A stretch of DNA of 64,000 nt from Pyrinomonadaceae bacterium. Lineage in GTDB: Bacteria > Acidobacteriota > Blastocatellia > Pyrinomonadales > Pyrinomonadaceae. The notes under the pieces were generated by a model. The model saw nothing but the letters and a program-made list of their open reading frames with translations. It searched no databases and was not told the origin of the DNA. The stretch lies in contig JACMJZ010000003.1 of NCBI GenBank assembly GCA_014380365.1, forward strand, positions 62,001-126,000, given 5' to 3'. This document shows, piece after piece, positions 1-7,744 of the stretch; the stretch's first letter is position 1; each line of letters begins with the position of its first letter. Position numbers and translations under genes: made by a program.

Positions 1-757
1 GAGCCACCTCAACTTGCCCCGGATGAGGACGGGCCGCATGAATGCGTTCATCAAAGGCGACCGGTGTTCCTCGTAGCGCTTCGAGCGACATCGCTCCCGC
101 AACGTCTGCGAGCTGGGTCAGGCGCTGGGCGCGATGGAGCGCCAGCCCGCCAACCGCACCCATCGCCTGCGTACCATTCAGTAACGCCAGGCCTTCCTTT
201 GCTTCCAGTTTGAGAGACGCAATCCCGGCTCGTTCAAGCGCCGCGGCGCTGGGTAGACGTTCTCCCCGGTAGAATGCTTCGCCCTCACCAATCGCGGCCA
301 GCGCGAGATGGGCCAACGGCGCCAAATCCCCGCTCGCTCCCACGGAGCCCTTCTCCGGTATGACGGGCGTAACTCCGCTCTCGAGCATTGCCAGCAACGT
401 CTCTACGACTATAGGCCGTGCGCCGCTGAATCCACCGGCCAACACATTTGCCCGCAGCAACAGCATTGCCCGAGACTCGCCTTCGGAGAGCGGGTTTCCT
501 AAGCCGCACGAGTGACTGCGAACCAGGTTCAACTGCAATTCGCTTAGCTTATCGGGCTCGATCCGAACATCGGAGAGTTTGCCAAAACCGGTGTTGATTC
601 CGTAAACAGCACGGTTATCAGCGACGATTTGCTCTACGACACGCCGCGACGCTTCAATCCGCACGCGTGCTTCATCGGCGAGAGCCACCTGCTCCCCGCC
701 GTTTGCAACGGCTGCTATTTGATCAAGCGTTAATCGTTGTCCGCGGAGTTGGAGCAT
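1..757 (-). CDS. hutH: Histidine ammonia-lyase, 5' part (runs off window)
   Basis: First step of histidine degradation: non-oxidative deamination of L-histidine to urocanate in the cytoplasm. I translated the minus strand from the ATG at 757; 252 residues are visible, about half of the usual 500-510, and the rest lies outside the window. The lyase signatures are intact: YGINTGFG at residues 52-59 (catalytic Tyr53) and GSVGASGDLAPLAH at 137-150, in which Ala-Ser-Gly 141-143 would cyclise to the MIO electrophile. NGTQAMGAV follows near residue 194. The sequence fits HutH rather than phenylalanine ammonia-lyase, although the family members are similar. No other hut gene is in the window; any operon partners would lie to the left. 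No strong Shine-Dalgarno was seen, and the upstream gap holds a repeat hairpin. Confidence 0.95.
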   Translation of the reverse strand, partial: MLQLRGQRLTLDQIAAVANGGEQVALADEARVRIEASRRVVEQIVADNRAVYGINTGFGKLSDVRIEPDKLSELQLNLVRSHSCGLGNPLSEGESRAMLLLRANVLAGGFSGARPIVVETLLAMLESGVTPVIPEKGSVGASGDLAPLAHLALAAIGEGEAFYRGERLPSAAALERAGIASLKLEAKEGLALLNGTQAMGAVGGLALHRAQRLTQLADVAGAMSLEALRGTPVAFDERIHAARPHPGQVEVA

Positions 758-782
758 AGAAAACAGAGATCAGAGAACAGAG

Positions 783-841
783 GTCAGCGATCAGAAGTCA
801 GAGGCCATCCGCCAGACGATTACTGACTTCTGATCGCTGAC
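783..841. repeat. Inverted repeat, 19-bp perfect arms (gatcaga/gtcag family)
   Basis: Arms 783-801 and 823-841 are perfect reverse complements (GTCAGCGATCAGAAGTCAG and its complement) around a 21-nt loop. It is flanked by further copies of the short word gacttct/agaagtc. It lies between the starts of the hutH and DUF2270 genes on one side, so it is not an ordinary terminator for either strand. Related words occur at 2589-2652 and 21714-21822. Confidence 0.85.
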
Positions 842-870
842 GTCTGACTTCTGACTTCTGACTTCTGCTC

Positions 871-1863
871 TTAGGCCTTTACCGTGCGGTCCCTATCTGG
901 CGTTTCTGAAATATCGATTCGGGCGGAGTTTCGTTCCGGCGTTTCGCTGATGTCGATCTTCCGGAATTCTCCAGTTGCAGCGCCACTGCGTACGCGTTGG
1001 CGGGCGCGTTTGGCACGTTGCGTAGTTCGGCCTCCGCCCGTTGCCACTCGCGTCCAACTGGTCATCCGCTTCAAAGGTCGCAGTGAAAATTCATGCTGCG
1101 GCAAAACCTCGCCCGTCGCTTCGCGCAGACGCACCGTGCCGATGGCAAAGATTGCAATCGCCGCATTGAAGAGTACGCCGCAAACAAAAACTGCCCACCC
1201 CGGCACAACGCCAACTGTGGCGCGATCTATAAAGGCGTTGAAGTCACGCGCCGGCAGCGGATGCAGATAGACTTTGAGGTTCCAGCTCAACGCCAGCAAC
1301 GCAAAGATCCAAAGATAGTTGCGGCGTAGTCGCCTGCCAATCGCTTCCCATTCACTAATAGTGAAATGTGGCGTGATCAAATCCGCCGCCAAATGTTCGG
1401 CCCATCCCTCGTCGGGCGGAATGCTCTCAGGAGCCAGCATCTGCGCAAAGTATCCTGTTTCAATTACGCGTACGCGACTCGACCAGATTTCGTAGTAACG
1501 ATACCGCCGCGCTTCCATGATCAAAAAAATAGCTACGAGAATTGAGTTGATGGGAATCACAAAGTGGGCATTGGTGGCCGAACCAAAAACGAATGAAAGG
1601 GTCGCGCCCGCTGTTAGCACGGCCCAGTTTGTAGTTGTATCCAGCCGGTTGCGCCAGGTGTTAGACCGCTGCACCTCCCCGCGATAGAAATGAATCATCG
1701 CGGTATTAAACTCACCGGGCCCCATTCGACGCATCTGCGCTGTAGGCGTGTGCGCCACTCTCTCGGAAGCGGCGCTCTCCGGCGGCACCGCCGGCCGCAA
1801 GCGAACTGGCGCCCGTTCTCCCGAAAGCGGACCCGTTCCTTTTTGCTGCATTTCGGTGGTCAT
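871..1863 (-). CDS. DUF2270 integral membrane protein
   Basis: A 330-residue inner-membrane protein. The region around residues 55-150 (MIHFYRGEVQRSNTWRNRLD, then two hydrophobic spans and the charged EARRYRYYEIWSSRVRVIE) is the hallmark of the DUF2270 family, whose function is unknown. Two further membrane spans lie near residues 186-203 and 220-245, giving four in all. The N-terminal 50 residues and C-terminal 60 residues are polar and probably cytoplasmic. The C-terminal tail carries the motif IDISETP twice, about 15 residues apart. ATG at 1863 is the natural start. It stands alone, divergent from tadA, with the gap 1864-2051 containing no gene. The family call is recognition from memory; biochemical role cannot be inferred. 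Confidence 0.85.
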   Translation of the reverse strand: MTTEMQQKGTGPLSGERAPVRLRPAVPPESAASERVAHTPTAQMRRMGPGEFNTAMIHFYRGEVQRSNTWRNRLDTTTNWAVLTAGATLSFVFGSATNAHFVIPINSILVAIFLIMEARRYRYYEIWSSRVRVIETGYFAQMLAPESIPPDEGWAEHLAADLITPHFTISEWEAIGRRLRRNYLWIFALLALSWNLKVYLHPLPARDFNAFIDRATVGVVPGWAVFVCGVLFNAAIAIFAIGTVRLREATGEVLPQHEFSLRPLKRMTSWTRVATGGGRTTQRAKRARQRVRSGAATGEFRKIDISETPERNSARIDISETPDRDRTVKA

Positions 1864-2051
1864 CTAGTAGATCGTCCGTGGCATTTCAGCCGGTAATGTC
1901 GGAAGATTCAGCCTCGAAAATAATATAGCACGCAGTTAACATTCGCTCGTAGCTAAGTGCATTTGCATACCCGATTTTTTGCAACGCAGACTTGTTAGTT
2001 TAGGTGAGACGACAACCTGACTTGTAGGAATCAGGCGGGAGAACCACTCGC

Positions 2052-2081
2052 TTGACAGTGTTTGAGCGCGCCACCTATAGT
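2052..2081 (+). promoter_or_regulatory. Sigma-70-type promoter for tadA
   Basis: TTGACA at 2052-2057 and TATAGT at 2076-2081 are separated by 18 nt, close to the housekeeping consensus. The expected transcription start near 2088 gives a short leader before the ATG at 2118 and argues against a TTG start at 2097. Confidence 0.7.
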
Positions 2082-2117
2082 TGAATTTTCCGCTGTTTGA
2101 CCAGAAATTGTTCCATC

Positions 2118-2612
2118 ATGACTGCTGTTGGGGAAAAGGAGACTGACGCGTATTGGATGCGCGTTGCGCTTCGGGCAGCACATGAAGCGAATGAGCGCGG
2201 CGAGGTTCCGGTGGGCACCTGCATCGTCGTTGGCGAAGCGATGCTGGCGACAGCGGGAAACAGAACTCGAACGGATCAGGATCCAACTGCGCACGCGGAG
2301 ATCGTCGCCCTGCGCCAGGCTTCGCAAAAGCTCGGCAACTATCGGCTCATTGAAGCGGTTGCGTATTCGACCATCGAACCATGCGCGATGTGTGCCGGCG
2401 CCTTGATACAGGCGCGGGTTAAGCGGCTGGTTTATGGGGCGCGCGATGAGCGAGCCGGAGCGGTGGAATCACGGTTTCGGATTTGTGATACAGATTTCCT
2501 GAATCATCGAATTGAAATCACAGCCGGCGTGCTGGAAGACGAATGCCGCGCGATCATGCAGGAGTTTTTTCTTGCGCGGCGGGTGGGGCAGAGATCAGAG
2601 GTCAGGGATTAG
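2118..2612 (+). CDS. tadA: tRNA-specific adenosine deaminase
   Basis: Zinc enzyme converting wobble adenosine 34 to inosine in tRNA-Arg(ACG), allowing one tRNA to read several codons. From the ATG at 2118 the protein has 164 residues, normal for TadA. The zinc site is intact: HAE at 59-61 (His59 ligand, Glu61 proton shuttle) and PCAMC at 88-92 (Cys89, Cys92). The downstream YGARDERAGAVES is typical of TadA rather than cytosine or guanine deaminases. A TTG at 2097 in frame would add seven residues but sits almost at the predicted transcript start. The last residues (QRSEVRD and the stop) are encoded by the edge of a dispersed inverted repeat at 2589-2652, so the native tail seems to have been replaced or extended by the repeat. 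Confidence 0.95.
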   Translation: MTAVGEKETDAYWMRVALRAAHEANERGEVPVGTCIVVGEAMLATAGNRTRTDQDPTAHAEIVALRQASQKLGNYRLIEAVAYSTIEPCAMCAGALIQARVKRLVYGARDERAGAVESRFRICDTDFLNHRIEITAGVLEDECRAIMQEFFLARRVGQRSEVRD

Positions 2613-2652
2613 AGGTCAAGATTTCCTTACGGCTACCAATCTCTGATCTCTG
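2589..2652. repeat. Inverted repeat at tadA 3' end
   Basis: Arms CAGAGATCAGAG (2589-2600) and CTCTGATCTCTG (2641-2652) are perfect 12-bp complements. The left arm is inside the tadA reading frame and the element supplies the stop codon. It belongs to the gatcaga/gtcag family seen at 783-841 and may act as a bidirectional terminator before the tRNA genes. Confidence 0.8.
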
Positions 2653-2663
2653 ACATCTGTTTT

Positions 2664-2753
2664 GGAGAGGTCGCATAGTGGCTTAGTGCACCGGTCTCGA
2701 AAACCGGAGTGGGGGAAACTCCACCGTGGGTTCAAATCCCACCCTCTCCGCCA
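2664..2753 (+). tRNA. tRNA-Ser (anticodon CGA)
   Basis: Type II tRNA with a long variable arm, 90 nt including encoded CCA at 2751-2753. Acceptor stem GGAGAGG (2664-2670) pairs with CCTCTCC (2743-2749), with discriminator G2750. The anticodon stem CCGGT/ACCGG (2691-2695/2703-2707) encloses the loop CTCGAAA, anticodon CGA at 2698-2700, reading UCG. The T-arm GTGGGTTCAAATCCCAC is canonical. Confidence 0.96.
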
Positions 2754-2757
2754 GAAA

Positions 2758-2863
2758 ATTTCGGATGTCGGATTGCGAATTGCGGATTTGAAAACCATCG
2801 AGTTTGAGGCTTGAGGGGGGTCGGTTTCTTAAATCCGAATTCCGAAATTCGCAATCCGAAATT
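2758..2863. repeat. Long imperfect inverted repeat between the two tRNA-Ser genes
   Basis: Left arm 2758-2789 (contains GGATTGCGAATTGCGGATTT) and right arm 2831-2863 (contains AAATTCGCAATCCGAAATT) are imperfect complements of about 32 nt, made of iterated gcgaatt/ggatt words. It fills the space between the tRNAs and could form a hairpin in a joint precursor. Confidence 0.8.
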
Positions 2864-2869
2864 CCGCCG

Positions 2870-2960
<91 letters not shown>

Positions 2961-2999
2961 TTTATTAGGGAATGAAAGACGCAGGACCAGGGCGAACGT

Positions 3000-3581
3000 A
3001 TGAACAGCGCTGACCATATTGGGTGGTTTGGATTGATGGCCCGCCCGGTACCCCGACAAGTCGGGGTTCTGACAGTCATGGCCCTCATCATTGCTCTTGG
3101 AACCACAGCCTTATTGAGCGGCACCTCCGTCGCTGGTCAGTCACACACCGCACGACATCGAGCTAAGAAGGGGTCCATCTGCGGCAACCCGACCGTGTCT
3201 TGCAAGTCCAGCGTCACTTTTCATGAGTACGATTTGCCGTTTCGAGTGCCCGCCAACGCGGTCATTTTCGACACTGAGCTTTTTTACGCAATTATTCTTA
3301 AGAGCGTCGCCGCTCCGGAAGGTGACTGCGATACGTTTGTCTCTGAGACTGATCGGCTAGCGGCCCAGTCGTTGTTTTCTGATCGGAAAGTGTTCTCGTC
3401 TCGTTGTATCGAGCCGGGCGAATTGTTCTACACAAACGTCAGCGAGAAACACAGGATCATGGCCGTTTACGCCGGCACAACCCTCGCTGAGGCAAAACGC
3501 ACGCTCGCAGCGGTGAAGGCCACAGGGAAATTTCCCGGCTCCTACCTGCGGCGTATGCGAACAGGCTTCAACGGCACTTGA
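3000..3581 (+). CDS. Exported hypothetical protein
   Basis: Not recognised. The protein has 193 residues from the first ATG. An ATG at codon 13 (3036) gives a more normal signal peptide (MARPVPRQ, a hydrophobic stretch, then a likely cleavage after SVAG), so the true start may be 3036. The mature part has six cysteines in three regions (ICGNPTVSC, GDCDT, SSRCIEP), suggesting disulfides in an oxidising compartment. The C-terminal 55 residues (CIEPGELFYTNVSEKHRIMAVYAGTTLAEAKRTL in pattern) vaguely recall small ligand-binding repeats such as SPOR, but this is not supported enough to assign. A palindrome CCCCGACAAGTCGGGG lies inside the signal-peptide coding part (3052-3067). It is followed immediately by a repeat element and the YggT-like gene. 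Confidence 0.65.
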   Translation: MNSADHIGWFGLMARPVPRQVGVLTVMALIIALGTTALLSGTSVAGQSHTARHRAKKGSICGNPTVSCKSSVTFHEYDLPFRVPANAVIFDTELFYAIILKSVAAPEGDCDTFVSETDRLAAQSLFSDRKVFSSRCIEPGELFYTNVSEKHRIMAVYAGTTLAEAKRTLAAVKATGKFPGSYLRRMRTGFNGT

Positions 3582-3584
3582 GGA

Positions 3585-3650
3585 GGACAGACATGCCTGT
3601 CTGTCCAATAGAAAGACAGGAAAGACAGGACAGGCAGCAATGCCTGTCCT
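3585..3650. repeat. Pair of small hairpins, gacaggca family
   Basis: Two short hairpins in tandem: GGACAGACA/TGTCTGTCC (3585-3593/3598-3606) and AGGACAGGCA/TGCCTGTCCT (3627-3636/3641-3650). The same words recur at 24812-24833 and 40737-40756. The right edge abuts the GGGAGG ribosome-binding site of the next gene. Confidence 0.85.
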
Positions 3651-3662
3651 ACGGGAGGTTTT

Positions 3663-4184
3663 ATGGAAGACGACAAACTAGCATCTGAAGAGGCCCGGCG
3701 ATCGGTGCAACATGATTCCGTAAAGGCGCAGGTCGAAGGCGACGTAAACGCCGAGATTGCCGCGAAGGCCAGTCAGGGTCCGCCGCCTGGGGAAGAGCGG
3801 CGCATCGAAGACGTAGCCGGGACGTTTCGCGCCAAGGCGGTTGATGAAGTAGTCAGCACTGAGCGCGAGATAGAGCGGGGCCGTGGCGCGGCTCGCATCT
3901 CCCAGTTTGTCGACTACATTTTCTACGTGATTTACGCGCTGCTGGCGATGCGATTTCTGCTTGCCTTACTGGCGGCGAACAGCAGGGCCGGATTTGTTCA
4001 ATTTATCGTTACCGTGACAAATCCCTTCTACGCGCCATTCCGTGGGATAGTTGACAGCCCGAGCACGAATGACGGGCACACTCTGATGGTGCCAATCGTC
4101 GTGGCGATCATCGCTTATGTCTTGCTGCACCTGGCTATCAACGGACTCTTGCGCATGCTCGCGCACCGCAAAACGGCGATTTAA
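3663..4184 (+). CDS. YggT-family membrane protein
   Basis: A 173-residue protein with about 80 polar, charged N-terminal residues (cytoplasmic, probably disordered), then two hydrophobic segments near residues 82-102 and 140-163. Between them is FVQFIVTVTNPFYAPFRGIV, matching the conserved loop of YggT/YlmG proteins, small integral membrane proteins implicated in cell envelope and division or organelle nucleoid distribution in other lineages. The classical bacterial YggT has two such units; here there is one, preceded by a long charged extension, so function should not be transferred closely. A clear GGGAGG lies 5 nt upstream of the ATG. The stop is followed within 3 nt by a hairpin. Confidence 0.75.
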   Translation: MEDDKLASEEARRSVQHDSVKAQVEGDVNAEIAAKASQGPPPGEERRIEDVAGTFRAKAVDEVVSTEREIERGRGAARISQFVDYIFYVIYALLAMRFLLALLAANSRAGFVQFIVTVTNPFYAPFRGIVDSPSTNDGHTLMVPIVVAIIAYVLLHLAINGLLRMLAHRKTAI

Positions 4185-4187
4185 GTA

Positions 4188-4207
4188 GACAGACTTTCCA
4201 GTCTGTC
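4188..4207 (+). terminator. Hairpin immediately after the YggT-like gene
   Basis: GACAGACT/AGTCTGTC (4188-4195/4200-4207), an 8-bp stem with a 4-nt loop, begins 3 nt after the stop codon. There is no T-run, so it is either a weak terminator or another repeat. A second imperfect inverted repeat built on gatgttagatgtcag/ctaacatctggcatc occupies about 4226-4282. Confidence 0.5.
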
Positions 4208-4296
4208 ATCAGCGCCTGAGACGTCGGATGTTAGATGTCAGTTAGACGCCGCTCGCTTTAGGAGCTAACATCTGGCATCTGGTTTTTGACAAGTTA

Positions 4297-4402
4297 TCAG
4301 ACTTCGGGCTCCGCACAACGTAACGCCGGTGAACCCCGCCAGGCCGGGAACGGAGCAACGGTAGCCAGGCGCACGTGTGTTGCGGGTAAGTCCGGAGTCT
4401 GG
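4297..4402 (+). ncRNA. ffs: Signal recognition particle RNA (4.5S, small bacterial type)
   Basis: The core signature is present: GGTGAACCCCGCCAGG followed by GGAACGGAGCAACGGTA, the apical Ffh-binding hairpin of SRP RNA. The outer helix CAGACTTCGG (4298-4307) pairs with CCGGAGTCTG (4392-4401) with one G-U pair, defining ends near 4297 and 4402, about 105 nt, the size of the Alu-less bacterial form. It partners with Ffh (not in the window) to target membrane and secretory proteins. A strong intrinsic terminator follows 8 nt later. No convincing promoter was identified upstream, where a repeat lies. Confidence 0.93.
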
Positions 4403-4410
4403 CCAATCAA

Positions 4411-4463
4411 AGCAAAGAGCGACGGCTGGAGGATAAACTTTGCCGTCGCTCTTTGCTGTTTTA
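4411..4463 (+). terminator. Rho-independent terminator of ffs
   Basis: A perfect 16-bp stem, AGCAAAGAGCGACGGC (4411-4426) with GCCGTCGCTCTTTGCT (4442-4457), a 15-nt loop, then GTTTTA. It is placed just after the SRP RNA. Confidence 0.85.
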
Positions 4464-4539
4464 TCTCCACCTCTCCGCGTTGTTGGTGTGAGCGTGCGTC
4501 TGCTAAAGTCTACTTAAACTCTAGGACGAGGAGGCGCCC

Positions 4540-5361
4540 ATGAAGAAGATTTTTGCTGCATTGAACCTCAGCGTCGTAGTCTCGGGCTTGTGCATGACAA
4601 CCCTGGCGCAGGCTGAAATGCATGGAGGCGTGCCGCCCTACGGCCCGACACACGTTGGCTATGAGGCGATGTACGACCGGCCCTTTCGATCTCCTTACGT
4701 GCCCCGCGAACCTCGCGTGATTAAGAAGGGAACCCTGGCGCCTTCCGTCGACGACCGAACCGCCTTTGCGACTCTCCTGAAAGATAAACACGCGGGACTG
4801 ATTCGTCTTCTGCCGCGCGAGGCTCTTGAAAGAGCGACGAAACAAGCAAAGAAGGAATTGTTTAAGAGTGCCGGTGGAGCTTTTTTCTCTTTTGCGAATC
4901 GCACGCATGCAAATGGATATGGTTCGGACATCGGCTTTGCTCACAACAATCTGTCAGTCGGTTTTCGCGGCTTTGACTATGGAATGTTGACCAACCTCGG
5001 CAATGCGCCGCTGGAACAGATCACATTGAGCGATACGAGAGTGAGGGCTATCGCTGCGCTGCGGCCGTCACACTCTCAGTCGGAGGCGCAATCCGAGTAT
5101 CGACGGATCAAGTCAACTGAAGGCCTGACTTTTGACGGGAGTGTTTATCGCAACCAGCTGCCAGTTCAGGAGAACTCAACCTATCTGCTGCGTTCGATCG
5201 TTTATCGCAAAAGCGATGTGCTGGTCGCTTTCAGGCTCGTGCGGAAGGACACCGACGGCAGCGTGATTATCGCCTGGAAGCTCTTGCAGCAGTATCCTAC
5301 TCCAAAGCTGGAACGGCCCGGGAAATGGGATTGGCTGGGGAAATTGGGACTAAGGGAATAA
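4540..5361 (+). CDS. Exported hypothetical protein upstream of dnaX
   Basis: Not recognised. 273 residues, with a standard signal peptide: MKK, hydrophobic core, cleavage after LAQA near residue 25. The mature protein has no cysteines or obvious catalytic motif. Residues around 100-150 are Gly/Phe/Tyr-rich and the C-terminal half looks beta-rich, ending in LRE. GAGGAGG lies 6-12 nt before the ATG, a strong ribosome-binding site. The stop is only 3 nt from dnaX, so the two may be co-transcribed although no functional link is obvious; dnaX is usually followed by ybaB/recR, which are absent here. It is probably periplasmic or surface-exposed. Confidence 0.7.
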   Translation: MKKIFAALNLSVVVSGLCMTTLAQAEMHGGVPPYGPTHVGYEAMYDRPFRSPYVPREPRVIKKGTLAPSVDDRTAFATLLKDKHAGLIRLLPREALERATKQAKKELFKSAGGAFFSFANRTHANGYGSDIGFAHNNLSVGFRGFDYGMLTNLGNAPLEQITLSDTRVRAIAALRPSHSQSEAQSEYRRIKSTEGLTFDGSVYRNQLPVQENSTYLLRSIVYRKSDVLVAFRLVRKDTDGSVIIAWKLLQQYPTPKLERPGKWDWLGKLGLRE

Positions 5362-5364
5362 CGA

Positions 5365-7203
5365 ATGACCTATCAGGTGATTGCCCGCAAATGGCGCCCG
5401 CAGACGTTTGATGAAGTCACCGGGCAGGAGCCGATCACGCGCACTTTGCGCAATGCGATCGAGCATCAGAGGATTCATCACGCTTACCTTTTCTCGGGCG
5501 CGCGCGGCGTCGGTAAGACAACTACGGCGCGCCTACTCGCCAAAGCTCTCAACTGTCACAAATCCAAAGGACCGACCGCCACCCCGTGTCGCACTGACGA
5601 TCCTGAGACTTGCGCTTCGTGTCGCGAAATTTCGGAAAGCAGATCTATTGACGTCCAGGAGATCGACGCGGCATCGCACACCGGGGTCGGTGACGTACGC
5701 GACACTATTATTGAAACGATCGGCTTTGCTCCGGCGCGCGACCGTTACAAGATTTTCGTGATCGATGAAGTGCACATGCTTTCAACCAGTTCTTTCAACG
5801 CTCTACTGAAGACGATGGAAGAACCGCCGCCGCGCGTGGTTTTCATTATGGCGACTACGGAACGCCATAAGGTCCCCGACACAATCCTCTCGCGTTGTCA
5901 GCAGTTTGAGTTTCGCACCATTGCCACGGCAAAAATCTTTGAGCGGCTGCGGCTGATTGCCGAAGCGGAGAAGATTTCAATTCCTGACGAGGCGCTGCGT
6001 GAAATTGCGCGCTCGGGCGAGGGCTCGATGCGCGACGCGCAATCAGCATTTGATCAGGTCATTAGTTTTGCCGGAGCGACGATCAAGCAGGAAGACGTTG
6101 AGCTGGCCCTCGGCATGCCCAGCGCCGACATTCTTATTCGAGTGGTCAATGGCATCGCCAACTACGAGCCGGCTGAAGCGCTCGCGGTGGTTGATGATGT
6201 CGTGATGCGTGGTCACGACTTGCGGAACTTCTGTCGCGAGCTGCTGGCGCACTTCAGGGATCTCCTGGTTACGCGCGTGTCCGGAAGCGAGGAGTTGTTG
6301 GAATCGGCTATTTGCGAGCCCGCAGAGCTTCGTAGACAGTCCGCCCTTTTTTCAGAATCGGACCTGGTGCGTTTCTTTCATTCGCTGGCAGAAACAGAAA
6401 CACTGCTGAAGACTGCGGCCCATCCTCGTTATCAGTTGGAAGTCGGGCTGGTGAAACTGATGGAGATGCGGCGGCTGGAGCCTTTGAGTCAACTGGTAGA
6501 GCGGCTGGCGGCGCTGGAAGAATCCGTCCGCTCCGCCGCTGGGAGCGCAGGCATCCTGCCCGCAAACGCGAGCAAAGCTCGCGAAGGAGCGACAGCAGAC
6601 AAGATGTCTGCGCTCCCAGTTAAGGCTCGCGAAGAACCGACGGCAGTCAGGATTTCTGCACTCCCAGCCAGCGAAGCCCGTAAGGAAACGGCGGCATCCA
6701 GGATGTCTTCGCTCCCAGCCAGCGAAGAAGCTCGCAAAGAACCCACGGCAGAAAGGATGTCCGCGCTCCCAGTACACGTTGAGCCCACCACAGCGCAGGT
6801 GGACGCTTCTGAAGTTGGCCAAATTAAATCTGCGCTGGAGAAGCGGCGAAAAATGTTTCTCGTGACCGCACTGGATGGCGCCGGCCGTGCGGCTATTGAA
6901 GGGAACGAACTATTTATTGAGTTTGCGCCGGAAGCCAAATACCTGCGCGACACGCTCGCCAAAGCTGACAACGTAAAGATTCTGCGGGAAGTCTGCAAAG
7001 AAATCACCGCGCGGGATCTGGGCGTCCGTTTCGTCATCAAGGATCGGGATGCGGACAGCGCCCCCGATTCGAAGGAAGATGAGGCCAGGCGCGAAGTACA
7101 AACCCTGCGCGAGCGGGCCGGGAAAGACCCGACAGTCCAACAAATGCTGCATACCTTTCGCGGCGAGGTTGTTGACGTCAGGCGTGTTGATAAAGAGCAA
7201 TAG
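5365..7203 (+). CDS. dnaX: DNA polymerase III subunit gamma/tau
   Basis: Clamp-loader ATPase of the replicative polymerase. Residues 1-380 contain the AAA+ module: Walker A GARGVGKTT (45-53), four zinc cysteines (64, 75, 83, 86), Walker B DEVH (134-137), sensor 1 region IMATTERHKVP and the arginine-finger SRC (176-178). The tau-type C-terminal domain (from about residue 475, QIKSALEKRRKMFLVTALDG) is present. Between them, residues about 391-475 are an odd low-complexity linker made of four imperfect 16-19-residue repeats of the type TAxRMSALPxxEARKEP, starting with SAGILPAN. These are encoded by DNA matching the dispersed gggagcgca/ctcccag intergenic repeats. No A-AAA-AAG slippery heptamer was found near the linker, so a separate gamma form by frameshifting is not evident. 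Confidence 0.95.
   Translation: MTYQVIARKWRPQTFDEVTGQEPITRTLRNAIEHQRIHHAYLFSGARGVGKTTTARLLAKALNCHKSKGPTATPCRTDDPETCASCREISESRSIDVQEIDAASHTGVGDVRDTIIETIGFAPARDRYKIFVIDEVHMLSTSSFNALLKTMEEPPPRVVFIMATTERHKVPDTILSRCQQFEFRTIATAKIFERLRLIAEAEKISIPDEALREIARSGEGSMRDAQSAFDQVISFAGATIKQEDVELALGMPSADILIRVVNGIANYEPAEALAVVDDVVMRGHDLRNFCRELLAHFRDLLVTRVSGSEELLESAICEPAELRRQSALFSESDLVRFFHSLAETETLLKTAAHPRYQLEVGLVKLMEMRRLEPLSQLVERLAALEESVRSAAGSAGILPANASKAREGATADKMSALPVKAREEPTAVRISALPASEARKETAASRMSSLPASEEARKEPTAERMSALPVHVEPTTAQVDASEVGQIKSALEKRRKMFLVTALDGAGRAAIEGNELFIEFAPEAKYLRDTLAKADNVKILREVCKEITARDLGVRFVIKDRDADSAPDSKEDEARREVQTLRERAGKDPTVQQMLHTFRGEVVDVRRVDKEQ
6538..6790. repeat. Dispersed repeat expanded in frame inside dnaX
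   Basis: It begins with GGGAGCGCAGGCATCCTGCC and contains four degenerate copies of a 50-57-nt unit ending in TCTGCGCTCCCAG, each roughly aa-gct-cgc-gaa-gaa-cc. The words GGGAGCGCA, GGCATCCTGCC and TGCGCTCCCAG also form the intergenic element at 24720-24833. The whole tract keeps the reading frame. Confidence 0.8.
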
Positions 7204-7418
7204 GCAGGATTTTGACCAGGGCTCGGGCGCCATCGTGAAGCGAAAAGAGTTCTCGACCGCGCTAACCCGAGTAGCAGAGAGTTTTGGCGATAGCGAGGGA
7301 GCGGGATGCGCCGTGGTGAGCATGGATTTTTGTCGGACCTTCCAAAGTTAGATAAAAATTAAAGAGCGCCAGGCGGCCAGCACAGTTTGTGCCAAGCCCA
7401 ATTCAACATTTCCCCAAC

Positions 7419-7673
7419 TCATCTGCCAGCCAACTCGCTACTGATCAAGAGCACAGCTGCACTCGTGCCACTAACCACCAGAGCAAATATTGCCGAACGC
7501 CCGAATGTGAACCCGCGGGGTTTCCACACCCACGGGTAGGCAATCAGCAGCCCGAGAAACTGGGCCGCAGCGACAGCTAGGATCGTTTTGAGTGGTAGGC
7601 TGACCCGCAGAAGAACGAAAACTATCATTACCCCGACCGCTAGAGCCAGCCCACCTATTGTTCTCTTCTCCAT
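7419..7673 (-). CDS. Small integral membrane protein (84 aa)
   Basis: Not recognised. Three hydrophobic segments cover nearly the whole chain: about residues 5-23, 28-48 and 60-80, separated by short basic turns (WKPRGFTFGR). ATG at 7673 is preceded by GGAGTGAG, a good ribosome-binding site. It is the last of a run of minus-strand genes that starts with the secreted protein at 8984 and includes another small membrane protein at 8095. The 215-bp gap to dnaX has no supported gene. A role as a self-protection or transport partner of the secreted protein upstream is possible but purely inferential. Confidence 0.6.
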   Translation of the reverse strand: MEKRTIGGLALAVGVMIVFVLLRVSLPLKTILAVAAAQFLGLLIAYPWVWKPRGFTFGRSAIFALVVSGTSAAVLLISSELAGR

Positions 7674-7744
7674 AACTCACTCCTATCGCTGAAGCATGGC
7701 CTCATCAACCGATCTGAACTCGCGTTATAGCTTCCTCTAAATGA

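Noticed and set aside
4286-4543. Plus-strand 85-residue ORF
   Set aside because: It runs through the SRP RNA and its terminator; no protein features.
6538-6790. CRISPR-like array
   Set aside because: Units are degenerate, contiguous, in frame within dnaX and without spacers or cas genes.
5365-7203. Programmed frameshift producing a gamma form of DnaX
   Set aside because: No A-AAA-AAG-type slippery heptamer with downstream stem was found; only a run of five A near 6850.
7204-7418. Short ORF after dnaX (about 7234-7350)
   Set aside because: Fewer than 40 codons, no clear start signal and no recognisable features; may be a remnant but cannot be supported.
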